This document shows positions 7,068 through 15,810 of a stretch of DNA of 61,853 nucleotides, piece by piece (the stretch's first letter is position 1; each line of letters starts with the position of its first letter). This stretch comes from CAZAXU01 sp964489245 (GTDB lineage Bacteria > Bacteroidota > Bacteroidia > Flavobacteriales > Flavobacteriaceae). Made by a program: the position numbers and the translations under genes. The stretch spans positions 1 through 61,853 of the forward strand of contig CAZAXU010000004.1 in NCBI GenBank assembly GCA_964489245.1, written 5' to 3'. A model generated the notes under the pieces. The model made no database searches, was not told where the DNA came from, and worked only from the letters and a program-made list of their open reading frames with translations.

Positions 7068-9290
7068 ATGAACAGACAACGCTACATTATCGCCTTATTT
7101 TTTGTTTTGCACATTTCTTTTGCACAAACAAACGACAGTATTAAAAAGCTTAAAGTCGGCTTGGTTCTGAGCGGAGGTGGAGCCAAAGGCGTGGCACATA
7201 TCGGGGTGCTTAAAACGCTTGAAAAAAATGGCGTTTATCCCGACTACATCACCGGGACCAGCATGGGAGCAATCGTCGGTGGATTCTATGCATCCGGATA
7301 CAACCCGCAACAAATAGACTCTATTTTCAAGACACTGAATTTTGATGCCATTCTATACAACAAATACAACAGAAAATATAAGCAAGCTTTCAAAAAAGAA
7401 CACGGCAAAAAATATATTATGAGTTTGCCTTTCTCCTTTCATAAGATGAGTATTGAAATTCCTAAAGGGCTTTCAGATTCACAAAAACTTTTCAATACAC
7501 TCGCAGAAAATTTGATGCATGTGAGCAATATTGAGGATTTTTCCGACCTAAAAATCCCTTTTGCCTGCGTTTCAACCGATATTAGCACAGGAAAACAGGT
7601 GCTTTTCAATAAGGGTTATTTGGCAAAAGCCATTACTTCGAGCGCTTTGCTTCCCAGCGTTTTCAATCCTTTGGAATTTGAAGATAAACTCTTGCTCGAC
7701 GGCGGAATTGTGAACAATTATCCTGTTGAAGAACTCCGAGATATGGGTGCTGATATCATTATTGGTTCTGATGTGCAAGGTGAAATTCTGAAAAAAGAAC
7801 AAATCACCGATATGCCATCCATTATGAATCAAATTGTGAGTTTTGGCATGTATAAAAAAATGCCTTTGAAAAAAAACATGACTAACCTATATATTCGTCC
7901 GAATATTGACGGAATTGAATTGACGGATTTTTCAAATCTGGATTCTATCATAAAAAGAGGAGAAAAGGCAACGATAAACACTTTTAAAAATCATAAGAAA
8001 TTGATTAATCAAATACGGTCAGTCCAAAAAGCAAGTAGGTTGAATTTCAGAAAACCAGACAGTCTTTTGTTTGACCAAGTCATCATATCGGGGCAAAACA
8101 ATTTCAATCGTGCATATATCTTAGGAAAAATTGATATCAAAGCACATAAAAAAATCAGTTATCACGACTTTCTTGATGGCATCAACAATTTGATTGCTAC
8201 TGAGAACTTTGAAAAAGCTCATTATCGGTTTCGATTTGAATCAGGACAAAAAAAATTATATCTCGATATCAAAGAAAAAGAAAACAAAGCCAGTATGAAT
8301 CTAGGCTTTCACTACAATAATTTGTATAAAATCAACGTAATTGTCAACTTTGAAAATAAAAGAATTCTTACCAAGAACGACCTTCTTTCCATAGAAATTA
8401 TCGGAGGCAATCATTTTAGATACAACTTTGATTATATCATGAGCAACGGATTCAATATAAACTGGGGATTTCATAGCGGGCTGCATCGTGTGTCTCATCA
8501 GATGCCATCGCATTTGATGTTTGATCAAGATATTTCTATCAATCAGCTTGATTTTAATTATTTTAAATTGCAAAACAAATTATGTGTGCAAGGAAATTTT
8601 AATCATTTTCTATATCTCAAAGTAGGTCTGCAACATGAATACAACCAAGTTTATACCAATGTGTTTTCAGAAAATGACGATATCAATTCTTTCTTTTTTG
8701 AACGGAATCATTTTCTCGGAGTATTTTCATCGATAAATTTTGACAATCAAGATGATTTTGACTTTCCCACCAAAGGAATAAAATTCAGACTGCTTTGGAA
8801 TTACAACCCTATCTCTACGGACTATTATGGAAATTTTGCTCCTTTTTCCGTCTATCACTTGGAATATTTTCACAGCATTGGCATTTTTAATAATTTCAGG
8901 CTACATTCAGAATTAAATATAGGCATAAACACCTCTCAAACTCCCACCTATGCGCATGATTTTTATATTGGAGGAAGTGGCAAATATCCAAATTTTGATA
9001 ATTTTATTTCGTTTTCATCGCTTCCTATATTTTCAAAAAGAGCAAGCAATTTTATGAAAGCATCTTTAACTCCGGAATTTAGTTTTATGAAAAAACATCA
9101 TGTTTTTCTTAGTGGAAATTATATCATTCCGATATATCTGAACCATGACAAAATTGAATATAACAACATTTTAGGTTTTTCCGTAGGCTACGGACTCAGT
9201 ACATTTTTAGGTCCTCTAAAACTTAGTTATGGATATACGCCTCTATTAAAAAAATCTAATTTATCATTTGAATTCGGCTATGTTTTTTAA
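7068..9290 (+). CDS. Patatin-like phospholipase with outer-membrane barrel domain
   Basis: 740 residues. Signal peptide 1-19 (ending SFAQ). The patatin domain (about 28-225) has the oxyanion loop GGGAKG at 36-41, the nucleophile elbow GTSMG with Ser65, and the DGG motif with Asp211, so the Ser-Asp dyad is complete. A POTRA-like segment (about 325-390) is followed by a C-terminal 16-strand-type Omp85 barrel (about 400-740) ending in an aromatic residue (GYVF). This is the PlpD/type Vd autotransporter-like architecture: an outer-membrane protein that displays or releases a phospholipase. In Bacteroidota such proteins are common and usually uncharacterised. It begins a plus-strand group with DUF3108, M23 peptidase and pgi genes. 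The upstream 159 bp is shared with the divergent MoxR operon. Confidence 0.88.
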   Translation: MNRQRYIIALFFVLHISFAQTNDSIKKLKVGLVLSGGGAKGVAHIGVLKTLEKNGVYPDYITGTSMGAIVGGFYASGYNPQQIDSIFKTLNFDAILYNKYNRKYKQAFKKEHGKKYIMSLPFSFHKMSIEIPKGLSDSQKLFNTLAENLMHVSNIEDFSDLKIPFACVSTDISTGKQVLFNKGYLAKAITSSALLPSVFNPLEFEDKLLLDGGIVNNYPVEELRDMGADIIIGSDVQGEILKKEQITDMPSIMNQIVSFGMYKKMPLKKNMTNLYIRPNIDGIELTDFSNLDSIIKRGEKATINTFKNHKKLINQIRSVQKASRLNFRKPDSLLFDQVIISGQNNFNRAYILGKIDIKAHKKISYHDFLDGINNLIATENFEKAHYRFRFESGQKKLYLDIKEKENKASMNLGFHYNNLYKINVIVNFENKRILTKNDLLSIEIIGGNHFRYNFDYIMSNGFNINWGFHSGLHRVSHQMPSHLMFDQDISINQLDFNYFKLQNKLCVQGNFNHFLYLKVGLQHEYNQVYTNVFSENDDINSFFFERNHFLGVFSSINFDNQDDFDFPTKGIKFRLLWNYNPISTDYYGNFAPFSVYHLEYFHSIGIFNNFRLHSELNIGINTSQTPTYAHDFYIGGSGKYPNFDNFISFSSLPIFSKRASNFMKASLTPEFSFMKKHHVFLSGNYIIPIYLNHDKIEYNNILGFSVGYGLSTFLGPLKLSYGYTPLLKKSNLSFEFGYVF

Positions 9291-9354
9291 CCCAAATTAC
9301 TTGCAAATAATTTTGGAACAGTATTTGATTTTACGACAATATAAAACCATTTAC

Positions 9355-10119
9355 ATGAAGAATTTTATTTTTATTTTTTTGACATTCGGTCTGTTTTTGA
9401 ACACACAAGCACAAGAAAATGCCTATCAAGCCGGAGAATCTTTCAAGTTCAGAATTCATTACGGCTTTTTCAATGCGGGATATGCCACATTGAATTTAAA
9501 AAAAGACACTTTTCAAGGCAAAAAGTATTATCATGCCATCGGAAAAGGTTGGACAGTAGGTTTGTCAAAATTATTCATGAAAGTGGACGATAATTATGAA
9601 AGTTATTTTGGAGAAAATAATCTTCCTAAAAAATTTATCAGAAAAATTGATGAAGGCGGCTATACTAAAAATGTAGAATTGCGTTTCGATCAAAAACAAA
9701 AAAAAGTAACTGTTATTGACAAAAAGAAAAAAAGCGTAAATAATTATAACACCACAAAAAATATCCATGATTTAATTTCCGTATTTTACTATCTCAGAAA
9801 TTATGACACATCTAAACTCAAGCAAGGAGATGAAATCAGTGTGAATCTTTTCTTCGACAACGAAGTATATCCTTTCAAGCTGAAATATCTGGGAAAAGAT
9901 GTCACCAAAACAAAAATGGGAAGAATTCATTCACTCAAATTCAGACCTATTGTGATGTCGGGAAGGGTTTTTAAAGAAAATGAAAGTGTAACCGTTTGGG
10001 TGAGCAATGACAAAAACAAAATGCCTCTTTTGATCAAAGCAAAATTAATGGTGGGCTCTTTGAAAGCAAGCTTGACTAGTTTTAAGGGAATCAAACATCC
10101 TATTAATTACAAGTCATAG
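9355..10119 (+). CDS. DUF3108 periplasmic protein
   Basis: 254 residues from the ATG at 9355. A longer frame begins at 9268 inside the patatin gene, but the Met at 9355 starts a clean signal peptide (MKNFIFIFLTFGLFL, cleavage after NTQAQ), so the shorter start is chosen. The mature protein is beta-rich and matches the DUF3108 pattern, with segments GESFKFRIHYGFFNAG and YATLNL near the start and an ending in GIKHPINYKS. Proteins of this family are predicted to be periplasmic beta-barrel-like or lipid-binding folds of unknown role. It sits 64 bases after the patatin gene and before an M23 peptidase, suggesting an envelope-related group. Confidence 0.8.
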   Translation: MKNFIFIFLTFGLFLNTQAQENAYQAGESFKFRIHYGFFNAGYATLNLKKDTFQGKKYYHAIGKGWTVGLSKLFMKVDDNYESYFGENNLPKKFIRKIDEGGYTKNVELRFDQKQKKVTVIDKKKKSVNNYNTTKNIHDLISVFYYLRNYDTSKLKQGDEISVNLFFDNEVYPFKLKYLGKDVTKTKMGRIHSLKFRPIVMSGRVFKENESVTVWVSNDKNKMPLLIKAKLMVGSLKASLTSFKGIKHPINYKS

Positions 10120-10209
10120 ACACCCTTTTTTCTTAAAGCTTTCATTATTCATTTGATTTAAGTAATTTTTTACGGATATTTGCGTTTGAGACTAAAGTTT
10201 AAATTTCCT

Positions 10210-11451
10210 ATGCGCATATATTCATATTTTCTATTTCTTCTATTGATTCTATTTTATACCTCATGCAGAGAAGACAAAAAATCGATTTCTGAAAAACCTG
10301 AAATTCAAACACCAAAACCAAAACCCATTGCAAAAATTTTCGGATATCCTGAAAGCGAATTTGTTATCCGCAGAGACACCATCAGAAAAAACGATACCTT
10401 TGGCGATATTCTAAGCAAAAACCATCTGCCCTACACTCAAATCTACGAAATAACAAAAAAAATTAAAGATTCTTTTAATATCAAAAACCTGAAAACCGGT
10501 AAACCTTATGTTGTCCTGAGCCAAAAAGACACTCTGGACAGCATTGCCAGACCCAAAGTTTTTATCTACCAACCGGATCCTGTCAATTATGTTGTAGTTG
10601 ATTTTCGAGACAGTATTAAAACTTTGAAGAAAAAGAGAAAAGTCAGCATCGTTAAGAAAACGGCAAAAGTCAATATCACAAAATCATTATATCAAAATAT
10701 TGAAGACCAAAATTTGAGTCCAAAAATGGCAATGGAGCTAAGCAACATCTACGCTTGGACAGTTGATTTTTTTCACCTGAACAAGGGAGATGAATTCAAA
10801 GTGATTTATGATGACGTTTATATTGAAGATTCCATCTATGTAGGTGTTGGCGCCATTCATGCGGCAGTATTCAAATATGGAAAAGAAAAATTCTATGCTT
10901 TCAGATATCCCACTGATTCCATCAATAACATTTATGACTATTTTGATGAAGACGGAAAAACCTTACGAAAACAATTTCTGAAAGCACCACTTAAATTCGG
11001 AAGAATCAGTTCTCGATATAATCCGAGGCGTTTCATTAAACTATACGGAAGAGTAAAACCTCATCTGGGAACAGATTTTGCCGCTCCCGTCGGCACGCCC
11101 ATTATGACAACGGCAAACGGAACCGTTATAAAAAAAGCATACACATCTGCAAATGGGAATTATATAAAAATCAGGCACAATTCCACCTACAGCACACAAT
11201 ATTTGCACATGAGCAAATTTGCTAAAGGCATTCATGCGGGCAGTGTGGTGAAACAAGGAGATATCATCGGTTATGTGGGAGTCACCGGAAATACAACCGG
11301 ACCGCATGTTTGCTACAGATTCTGGAAACATGGCAAGCAAGTTGATGCTCTCAAAGAAAAAATGCCTCCGGCAAAACCCATCGATGAAAAAATAAAAAAT
11401 CAATATTTGCAATATATTGATTCCGTTAAAAAGGAATTGGATCAAATATAA
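10210..11451 (+). CDS. M23/LytM-family peptidoglycan endopeptidase-like lipoprotein
   Basis: 413 residues from the ATG at 10210. A TTG 30 bases earlier is in frame but would put charged residues ahead of the signal peptide. The leader ends FYTSC with Cys19, a probable lipoprotein site. The middle region (about 40-270) resembles the LysM-like/opacity domains of DD-endopeptidases. The M23 domain (about 260-390) has HLGTD (His285, Asp289), the LHMSKF segment and GPHVC (His366, Cys368). In classical LytM enzymes the last motif is HxH, with the second His a zinc ligand; here it is Cys. It is followed 9 bases later by pgi. The likely role is cell-wall remodelling in the envelope, but activity depends on whether Cys368 can bind zinc. 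Confidence 0.85.
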   Translation: MRIYSYFLFLLLILFYTSCREDKKSISEKPEIQTPKPKPIAKIFGYPESEFVIRRDTIRKNDTFGDILSKNHLPYTQIYEITKKIKDSFNIKNLKTGKPYVVLSQKDTLDSIARPKVFIYQPDPVNYVVVDFRDSIKTLKKKRKVSIVKKTAKVNITKSLYQNIEDQNLSPKMAMELSNIYAWTVDFFHLNKGDEFKVIYDDVYIEDSIYVGVGAIHAAVFKYGKEKFYAFRYPTDSINNIYDYFDEDGKTLRKQFLKAPLKFGRISSRYNPRRFIKLYGRVKPHLGTDFAAPVGTPIMTTANGTVIKKAYTSANGNYIKIRHNSTYSTQYLHMSKFAKGIHAGSVVKQGDIIGYVGVTGNTTGPHVCYRFWKHGKQVDALKEKMPPAKPIDEKIKNQYLQYIDSVKKELDQI

Positions 11452-11460
11452 AAACACAGT

Positions 11461-13026
11461 ATGAATCCGACCCAAGCAAAAAACTGGAAAGCAATTGAAA
11501 ATTATGTGAGAGTCATCAAAGAATATCACATTCACGAATTTTTCAATGATAAAAAAAGAATGGATAGCTTTAGTTTCGATTTCAACCACATTTACTTTGA
11601 TTTCAGCAAACACAAATGGAATAAAAAAATATTGGATTTGTTTGTTTCTTTGAGTGAAGAAATCAACTTAAAAGAAGGCATCGACTTGCTTTTTGACGGA
11701 TACAAAATCAATCAAACCGAGCAACGTCCCGCACTTCATACCGCCCTGAGACAACAAGATAATAAACCCGTTTATGTTGACAACAAAAATATCATATCCG
11801 AAATAAAACAAACACAACAAAAACTAAAAGATTTTTCAGAAAAAGTAATTTCCGGAAAATGGCGTGGCACAACCGGAAAAAAAATTACCGACATCGTGAA
11901 TATTGGCATTGGAGGTTCTGATTTGGGACCAAAAATGGTGGTTCAGGCTTTACAGGAATACCGAAATCATTTAAATCTTCATTTCTTGTCTAATATAGAC
12001 CCTGTTCAACTGAACAATATCTTGTCAAAAATCAATCCTGAAACCACTTTATTTGTTGTTGTGTCCAAATCATTTTCAACCCAAGAAACTTTGCTAAACG
12101 CTCAAGCCATTCAGAAAGAATATATAAACCTGTTTGGAAAAAAATCCATTTCCAAACATTTCATTGCCGTAAGTGCCCAAACCAAAAAAGCACAAGAATT
12201 CGGCATCCATAAACAAAACATCTTTCCGATGTGGGATTGGGTTGGCGGACGTTTTTCAATGTGGAGTCCCGCCGGAATTTCCATTCTTTTGGCTGTTGGA
12301 TTTAAAAATTTTAAAAAACTTTTAAAAGGCGCTTATCAAATGGACAGGCATTTTAAAACGATAGACTTTAAAAAGAATTTACCTGTTCTGGCTGCATATC
12401 TGAGTATTCTCTATAATAATTTCTATAATTTTGAATCGGAAGCTACGATTCCTTATGCCGAGAAACTAAAACTTCTACCTGCCTATTTGCAACAATTGTT
12501 CATGGAAAGTAACGGAAAGAGTATCGACAAAGACGGACAACAGGTCTCTTATAAAACCGACTATATTCACTGGGGAAACGCAGGCACAAATGCACAACAC
12601 TCTTTTTTTCAATTGTTGCATCAAGGCACTCGAATTATTCCGGTAAGTTTTATCGCAGAAAAATCATCTCCTGATAAAAACAAAAAAAATCATCAGGCAC
12701 TTTTATCCAACATGATTGCACAAGCTGAAGCTTTAATGAACGGAGAAAAAAATATTGACCCCTACAAAAATTTTACAGGAAACAGACCTTCCTCCACAAT
12801 ACTCATTGAAAAAATTACACCAAAAACCTTGGGAAGTCTGATTGCCTATTTTGAACATAGAACTTTTGTTGAAGGATATTTGTGGCATATCAACGGCTTT
12901 GACCAATTTGGTGTTGAACTGGGGAAAAAACTGGCAGTAAATATTTTGCATGAAATCGAAAATAAAAAAATTGACCGCCTACACGACCAATCTACAGAAA
13001 ATTTAATCCGGAAAATTATAGAATAA
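11461..13026 (+). CDS. pgi: Glucose-6-phosphate isomerase
   Basis: 521 residues, cytoplasmic. It interconverts glucose-6-phosphate and fructose-6-phosphate in glycolysis/gluconeogenesis. Family signatures are clear: the first SIS domain has GIGGSDLGP near residues 151-159 and VVSKSFSTQET, the second has WDWVGGRFSMWS, and the MESNGKS and GNAGTNAQHSFF segments carry active-site residues. The length is slightly shorter than E. coli Pgi (549) but typical for Bacteroidota. The start ATG is 9 bases after the M23 peptidase stop, so the two are likely co-transcribed although functionally unrelated. A 10-bp-stem terminator lies immediately after the stop codon. Confidence 0.96.
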   Translation: MNPTQAKNWKAIENYVRVIKEYHIHEFFNDKKRMDSFSFDFNHIYFDFSKHKWNKKILDLFVSLSEEINLKEGIDLLFDGYKINQTEQRPALHTALRQQDNKPVYVDNKNIISEIKQTQQKLKDFSEKVISGKWRGTTGKKITDIVNIGIGGSDLGPKMVVQALQEYRNHLNLHFLSNIDPVQLNNILSKINPETTLFVVVSKSFSTQETLLNAQAIQKEYINLFGKKSISKHFIAVSAQTKKAQEFGIHKQNIFPMWDWVGGRFSMWSPAGISILLAVGFKNFKKLLKGAYQMDRHFKTIDFKKNLPVLAAYLSILYNNFYNFESEATIPYAEKLKLLPAYLQQLFMESNGKSIDKDGQQVSYKTDYIHWGNAGTNAQHSFFQLLHQGTRIIPVSFIAEKSSPDKNKKNHQALLSNMIAQAEALMNGEKNIDPYKNFTGNRPSSTILIEKITPKTLGSLIAYFEHRTFVEGYLWHINGFDQFGVELGKKLAVNILHEIENKKIDRLHDQSTENLIRKIIE

Positions 13027-13030
13027 AAAA

Positions 13031-13053
13031 AAGTAAGCGATTTTCGCTTACTT
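13031..13053 (-). terminator. Rho-independent terminator between pgi and the small sorting-signal protein
   Basis: A perfect 10-bp stem (AAGTAAGCGA paired with TCGCTTACTT) has a 3-base loop. On the minus strand it is followed by eight T residues, making it an excellent terminator for the gene at 13062-13259. In the plus direction (pgi) the T-run is poor, but the hairpin may still help. Confidence 0.85.
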
Positions 13054-13061
13054 ATATCAAC

Positions 13062-13259
13062 CTACTCTTTTATGGTCTTTTTGTTATACACAATGTATAG
13101 CAAGACACCCAGTATAAACAATATAATTAAATATTGATCTACGGGTAACCCCGGCGGAGGTGGTGGACCTCCTCTTCTTCCAGGTGCCGGAGGAATCCCC
13201 CCTGCATAAGCACTCATCTGAGCCCAAAAAGCTACTAAAAATATAAAATATTTCCCCAT
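13062..13259 (-). CDS. Small protein with Pro/Gly-rich PGLPVD motif and C-terminal membrane helix (PID-CTERM-like)
   Basis: 65 residues. Signal peptide 1-20 (ending AYAGG) is followed by a Pro/Gly-rich linker (PPAPGRRGGPPPPPGLPVDQ), one membrane helix (about 44-58) and a basic tail (NKKTIKE). This tripartite layout (signal, PxGLPxD, helix, basic tail) resembles the PID-CTERM group of short Bacteroidota proteins, thought to carry a sorting signal analogous to PEP-CTERM. It has its own near-perfect promoter and a strong terminator, so it is monocistronic. The mature segment outside signal and anchor is only about 20 residues; no enzymatic function is plausible. The family name is from memory of the motif; the motif itself is seen. 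Confidence 0.7.
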   Translation of the reverse strand: MGKYFIFLVAFWAQMSAYAGGIPPAPGRRGGPPPPPGLPVDQYLIILFILGVLLYIVYNKKTIKE

Positions 13260-13278
13260 TTAAACAGTTTCTAATTTA

Positions 13279-13307
13279 CAAATGTATAACTTTTTTGTTA
13301 AATCAAA
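13279..13307 (-). promoter_or_regulatory. Bacteroidota promoter for the 65-aa protein gene
   Basis: On the minus strand TTTG (13304-13307), a 17-base spacer and TACATTTG (13279-13286) match the Bacteroidota -33/-7 consensus exactly. The expected start of transcription gives a leader of roughly 10-15 bases before the ATG at 13259. Confidence 0.65.
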
Positions 13308-13311
13308 AAAG

Positions 13312-13385
13312 TGGACCCAGCTGGGCTCGAACCAGCGACCCCCTGATTATGAGTCAGGTGCTCTAACCAGCTGAGCTATGGGTCC
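13312..13385 (-). tRNA. tRNA with CAU anticodon (tRNA-Ile2 or elongator tRNA-Met)
   Basis: 74 bases read on the minus strand fold as a standard cloverleaf: acceptor stem GGACCCA/TGGGTCC, D-arm AGCTCAGCTGGTTAGAGC, anticodon stem CCTGA/TCAGG with loop CTCATAA, and T-arm GCTGGTTCGAGCCCAGC. The anticodon is CAT. Both the isoleucine-2 tRNA (C34 modified to lysidine by TilS) and the elongator methionine tRNA have this anticodon and loop. The variable/T-arm junction GGTCGCTGGTTC resembles E. coli ileX, so I lean weakly to Ile2. It lacks the loop and acceptor mismatch expected of initiator tRNA. CCA is not encoded: the sequence after the discriminator A is C then T-rich. Confidence 0.92.
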
Positions 13386-13400
13386 TAACTTTTGCGACCG

Positions 13401-13408
13401 CAAAGATA
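13401..13408 (-). promoter_or_regulatory. -7 element of the tRNA-CAU promoter
   Basis: TATCTTTG followed by C on the minus strand, 15 bases upstream of the mature tRNA 5' end, matches TAnnTTTG. No clear TTG element is seen at the expected -33 distance. Confidence 0.5.
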
Positions 13409-13436
13409 CACATTTTTTGTTAATATTTTTTTTTAT

Positions 13437-13838
13437 CTATTTTTTTTCTTGACAAATTTCTACCAATATCCCTCCTGTCGACTTTGGATGCACAAATACA
13501 ACCAATTTATTATCTGCTCCATCCTTGGGAATATCATTGATCAACACGAATCCTTCCTGCTTCAATCTGTCAATTTCTTTGACAATATTGTTCACATCAA
13601 AAGCAATATGATGAATTCCCTCTCCTCTCTTTTCGAGAAACTTTTTTATAGGACTATCTTCATGAGTTGCTGCCAACAATTCAATTTTCGATGCGCCAAC
13701 CTTAAAAAACGAAGTCAAAACACCTTCTCTTTCCACTTGTTCTTGTTTGTAGGGCTCTATTCCCAACAACTTGGCAAATCTCTGATTTGCCTCATCAATG
13801 TCTTTCACTGCAATGCCAATATGCTCGATTTTATTCAT
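13437..13838 (-). CDS. mce: Methylmalonyl-CoA epimerase
   Basis: 133 residues, cytoplasmic, of the vicinal oxygen chelate (glyoxalase) fold. It interconverts the (R)- and (S)-forms of methylmalonyl-CoA between propionyl-CoA carboxylase and methylmalonyl-CoA mutase. The N-terminal KIEHIGIAVKD motif with the metal ligand His6, the central GEGIHHIAFDV motif and a C-terminal GGILVEI segment with the glutamate ligand are all present. Length is normal. It stands alone here, flanked by the tRNA and, divergently, the RemB-like gene. A TATCTTTG element (13861-13868) upstream on the minus strand fits its promoter. Confidence 0.93.
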   Translation of the reverse strand: MNKIEHIGIAVKDIDEANQRFAKLLGIEPYKQEQVEREGVLTSFFKVGASKIELLAATHEDSPIKKFLEKRGEGIHHIAFDVNNIVKEIDRLKQEGFVLINDIPKDGADNKLVVFVHPKSTGGILVEICQEKK

Positions 13839-13991
13839 TTTTTAAGTCGTTTTTTCTCGACAAAGATATGATACTCAATGATAACTTATCTTTATTTAAA
13901 ATTATTGTAAACTTATCAAAAATCAAGCCATAATGCCATTCAACACAAATAAGGACTGTTAAATTTTAAGCCGATTCATCTTCTCTGCATG

Positions 13992-14020
13992 TTTGCATAA
14001 AAAAAATTAATGTACATTTG
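13992..14020 (+). promoter_or_regulatory. Promoter of the RemB/Wzi-like gene
   Basis: TTTG (13992-13995), a 17-base spacer and TACATTTG (14013-14020), followed by C, match the Bacteroidota consensus fully. The ATG lies 41 bases downstream. Confidence 0.65.
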
Positions 14021-14061
14021 CTATAAACATTATACATCCCAAAGAATTAAACCTTTAGTTT

Positions 14062-15693
14062 ATGAAAAATAAAATCATTCTTTTTTTTCTATTTCTGATT
14101 TCTCTACAGACATTCTCACAAAAAAAACTAATCGAAAAAAAATCTAAAAGCTATATCAAAGTGCCTGTCACTCATTTTGACTTTAACCAACTTGAAGCTC
14201 ATCTGTCTGATAGTATTCATACATCGATGAAGCCTTTGCATTTTTTTGAAATTGACTCAACAGTTTTCAATAACTATTATCAGTCTTTGGTCTATGAGAA
14301 AAAAACATGGTTTGGAAGAAAACTGTTAGATGAACATTTTTTTGCCATCGACCACGATGATTATTGGATCACGATTGACCCTGTTGTTGACATAAATCTA
14401 GGGAAGGATAACTTGATGACACAAAACTATCTCTTTCAAAATACCAGAGGGATCAGAGTGGAGGGAAGCTTGGGAAAACAATTTTCTTTCAGCTCTACAA
14501 TCGCAGAAAATATGGCACGCTATCCAGTTTTCTATGATCGATATATTTGGAACAAAAGACCCAGAATTGTCCCCGGAATGGGACTCTCAAAGAGCGATAG
14601 CAGAAACTATGTGGACTATCCCTATGCCGAGGGTTATTTCAGTTACAGACCAAGCAAGTATTTTTTCTTTGAAATTGGACATGGCAATCATTTCATCGGA
14701 GAAGGCTATCGTTCTCTATTTCTGTCAGACAATTCCGCACCCTATCCCTATTTCAAAATAGATGCCGGCTTTTGGCACGTAAAATACACCACCATGTGGA
14801 GTGCTTACCAAGATGTACGTCCGGAAATATCTAAAAACGGTGTTTTTAAGAAAAAATTTTCTGCCATTCACCACATCAGTTGGAATGCATTGCCCAAACT
14901 CAACTTCGGATTTTTTGAAACGGTGATTTGGTATAATGAAAACGGCAGAGGTTTTGATGTCAACTATTTGAATCCGCTTATATTTTTTAAAACCGTTGAG
15001 CTGGAATCAGGCTCGGGAGGTTCAAATACAATTGTTGGCCTGTCAGCACACTATAAAACTCCTTATAATATAGATTTCTACGGACAATTTATTTTAGACG
15101 AAATGACAATTGATAAATTTTTCGGAGACGTCGGATATTGGGGAAACAAATATGGTTTTCAACTGGGAATAAAATATCACGATGCTTTCAAAATTCCTAA
15201 TCTCTTCTTGAGATTGGAATACAACAAAGTGAGACCATACACCTATTCACACAACAATCTGCTCATTAATTACACGCATAACTATCAAGCTTTGGCACAT
15301 CCTTGGGGCGGCAACTTTGATGAAAAGATTTTTGAAATTCAATATCGCAATAAGCGTTTCTATGCACAAAATCGAATCAATCTCGGAAAAAAAGGCTTTG
15401 ATTTTCCGGCTGATGCAATTCCCTACGGAGGAGATTTATATAATTATATCAATGCCACGGAAAAGGCAAGAAAAACATATACCTTTCAAGGTAACCTCGG
15501 AAACTTATTGATGAATCAATTTGAAATCGGGTACATCGTAAATCCTGCAACCAACCTAAAGCTTTTTGCAGGAACAATTTTCAGAAAAACAACTATCGAT
15601 ACTGAAATCAGTCTCGTCAAAAATGAATCTACAAGATATTTCTATTTCGGACTCAAAACTCAGCTTTGGAATAGAGACCTTGTAAAATTCTAA
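14062..15693 (+). CDS. RemB/Wzi-like outer-membrane beta-barrel protein
   Basis: 543 residues. Signal peptide 1-19 (ending QTFSQ). The rest is rich in alternating aromatic/polar strands, as in an outer-membrane barrel, and ends in a hydrophobic residue of a final strand. Segments such as NMARYPVFYDRYIW, YFSYRPSKYFFFEIGHGNHF and HNLLINYTHNYQALAHPWGG are typical of proteins annotated as gliding motility protein RemB in Flavobacteriia, which share the capsule-assembly Wzi fold. RemB is implicated in surface motility of Flavobacterium johnsoniae. SprA, encoded elsewhere in this window, fits a gliding or T9SS-bearing organism. The gene is monocistronic with its own promoter. The assignment is from family resemblance; a capsule-attachment role is the alternative. 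Confidence 0.6.
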   Translation: MKNKIILFFLFLISLQTFSQKKLIEKKSKSYIKVPVTHFDFNQLEAHLSDSIHTSMKPLHFFEIDSTVFNNYYQSLVYEKKTWFGRKLLDEHFFAIDHDDYWITIDPVVDINLGKDNLMTQNYLFQNTRGIRVEGSLGKQFSFSSTIAENMARYPVFYDRYIWNKRPRIVPGMGLSKSDSRNYVDYPYAEGYFSYRPSKYFFFEIGHGNHFIGEGYRSLFLSDNSAPYPYFKIDAGFWHVKYTTMWSAYQDVRPEISKNGVFKKKFSAIHHISWNALPKLNFGFFETVIWYNENGRGFDVNYLNPLIFFKTVELESGSGGSNTIVGLSAHYKTPYNIDFYGQFILDEMTIDKFFGDVGYWGNKYGFQLGIKYHDAFKIPNLFLRLEYNKVRPYTYSHNNLLINYTHNYQALAHPWGGNFDEKIFEIQYRNKRFYAQNRINLGKKGFDFPADAIPYGGDLYNYINATEKARKTYTFQGNLGNLLMNQFEIGYIVNPATNLKLFAGTIFRKTTIDTEISLVKNESTRYFYFGLKTQLWNRDLVKF

Positions 15694-15810
15694 TTCGCAT
15701 AATCCATTGTTTATGAATTAATTAAATATTTATTTGTGTATTTTTGTAACATTTTTCATTTTCCTGCGTAATACTAATTGAAACGACAAAATTAAAATCC
15801 GTACACTTTT

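Noticed and set aside
9268..9354. Longer N-terminus for the DUF3108 protein
   Set aside because: The extension overlaps the patatin gene and would bury the signal peptide 30 residues inside.
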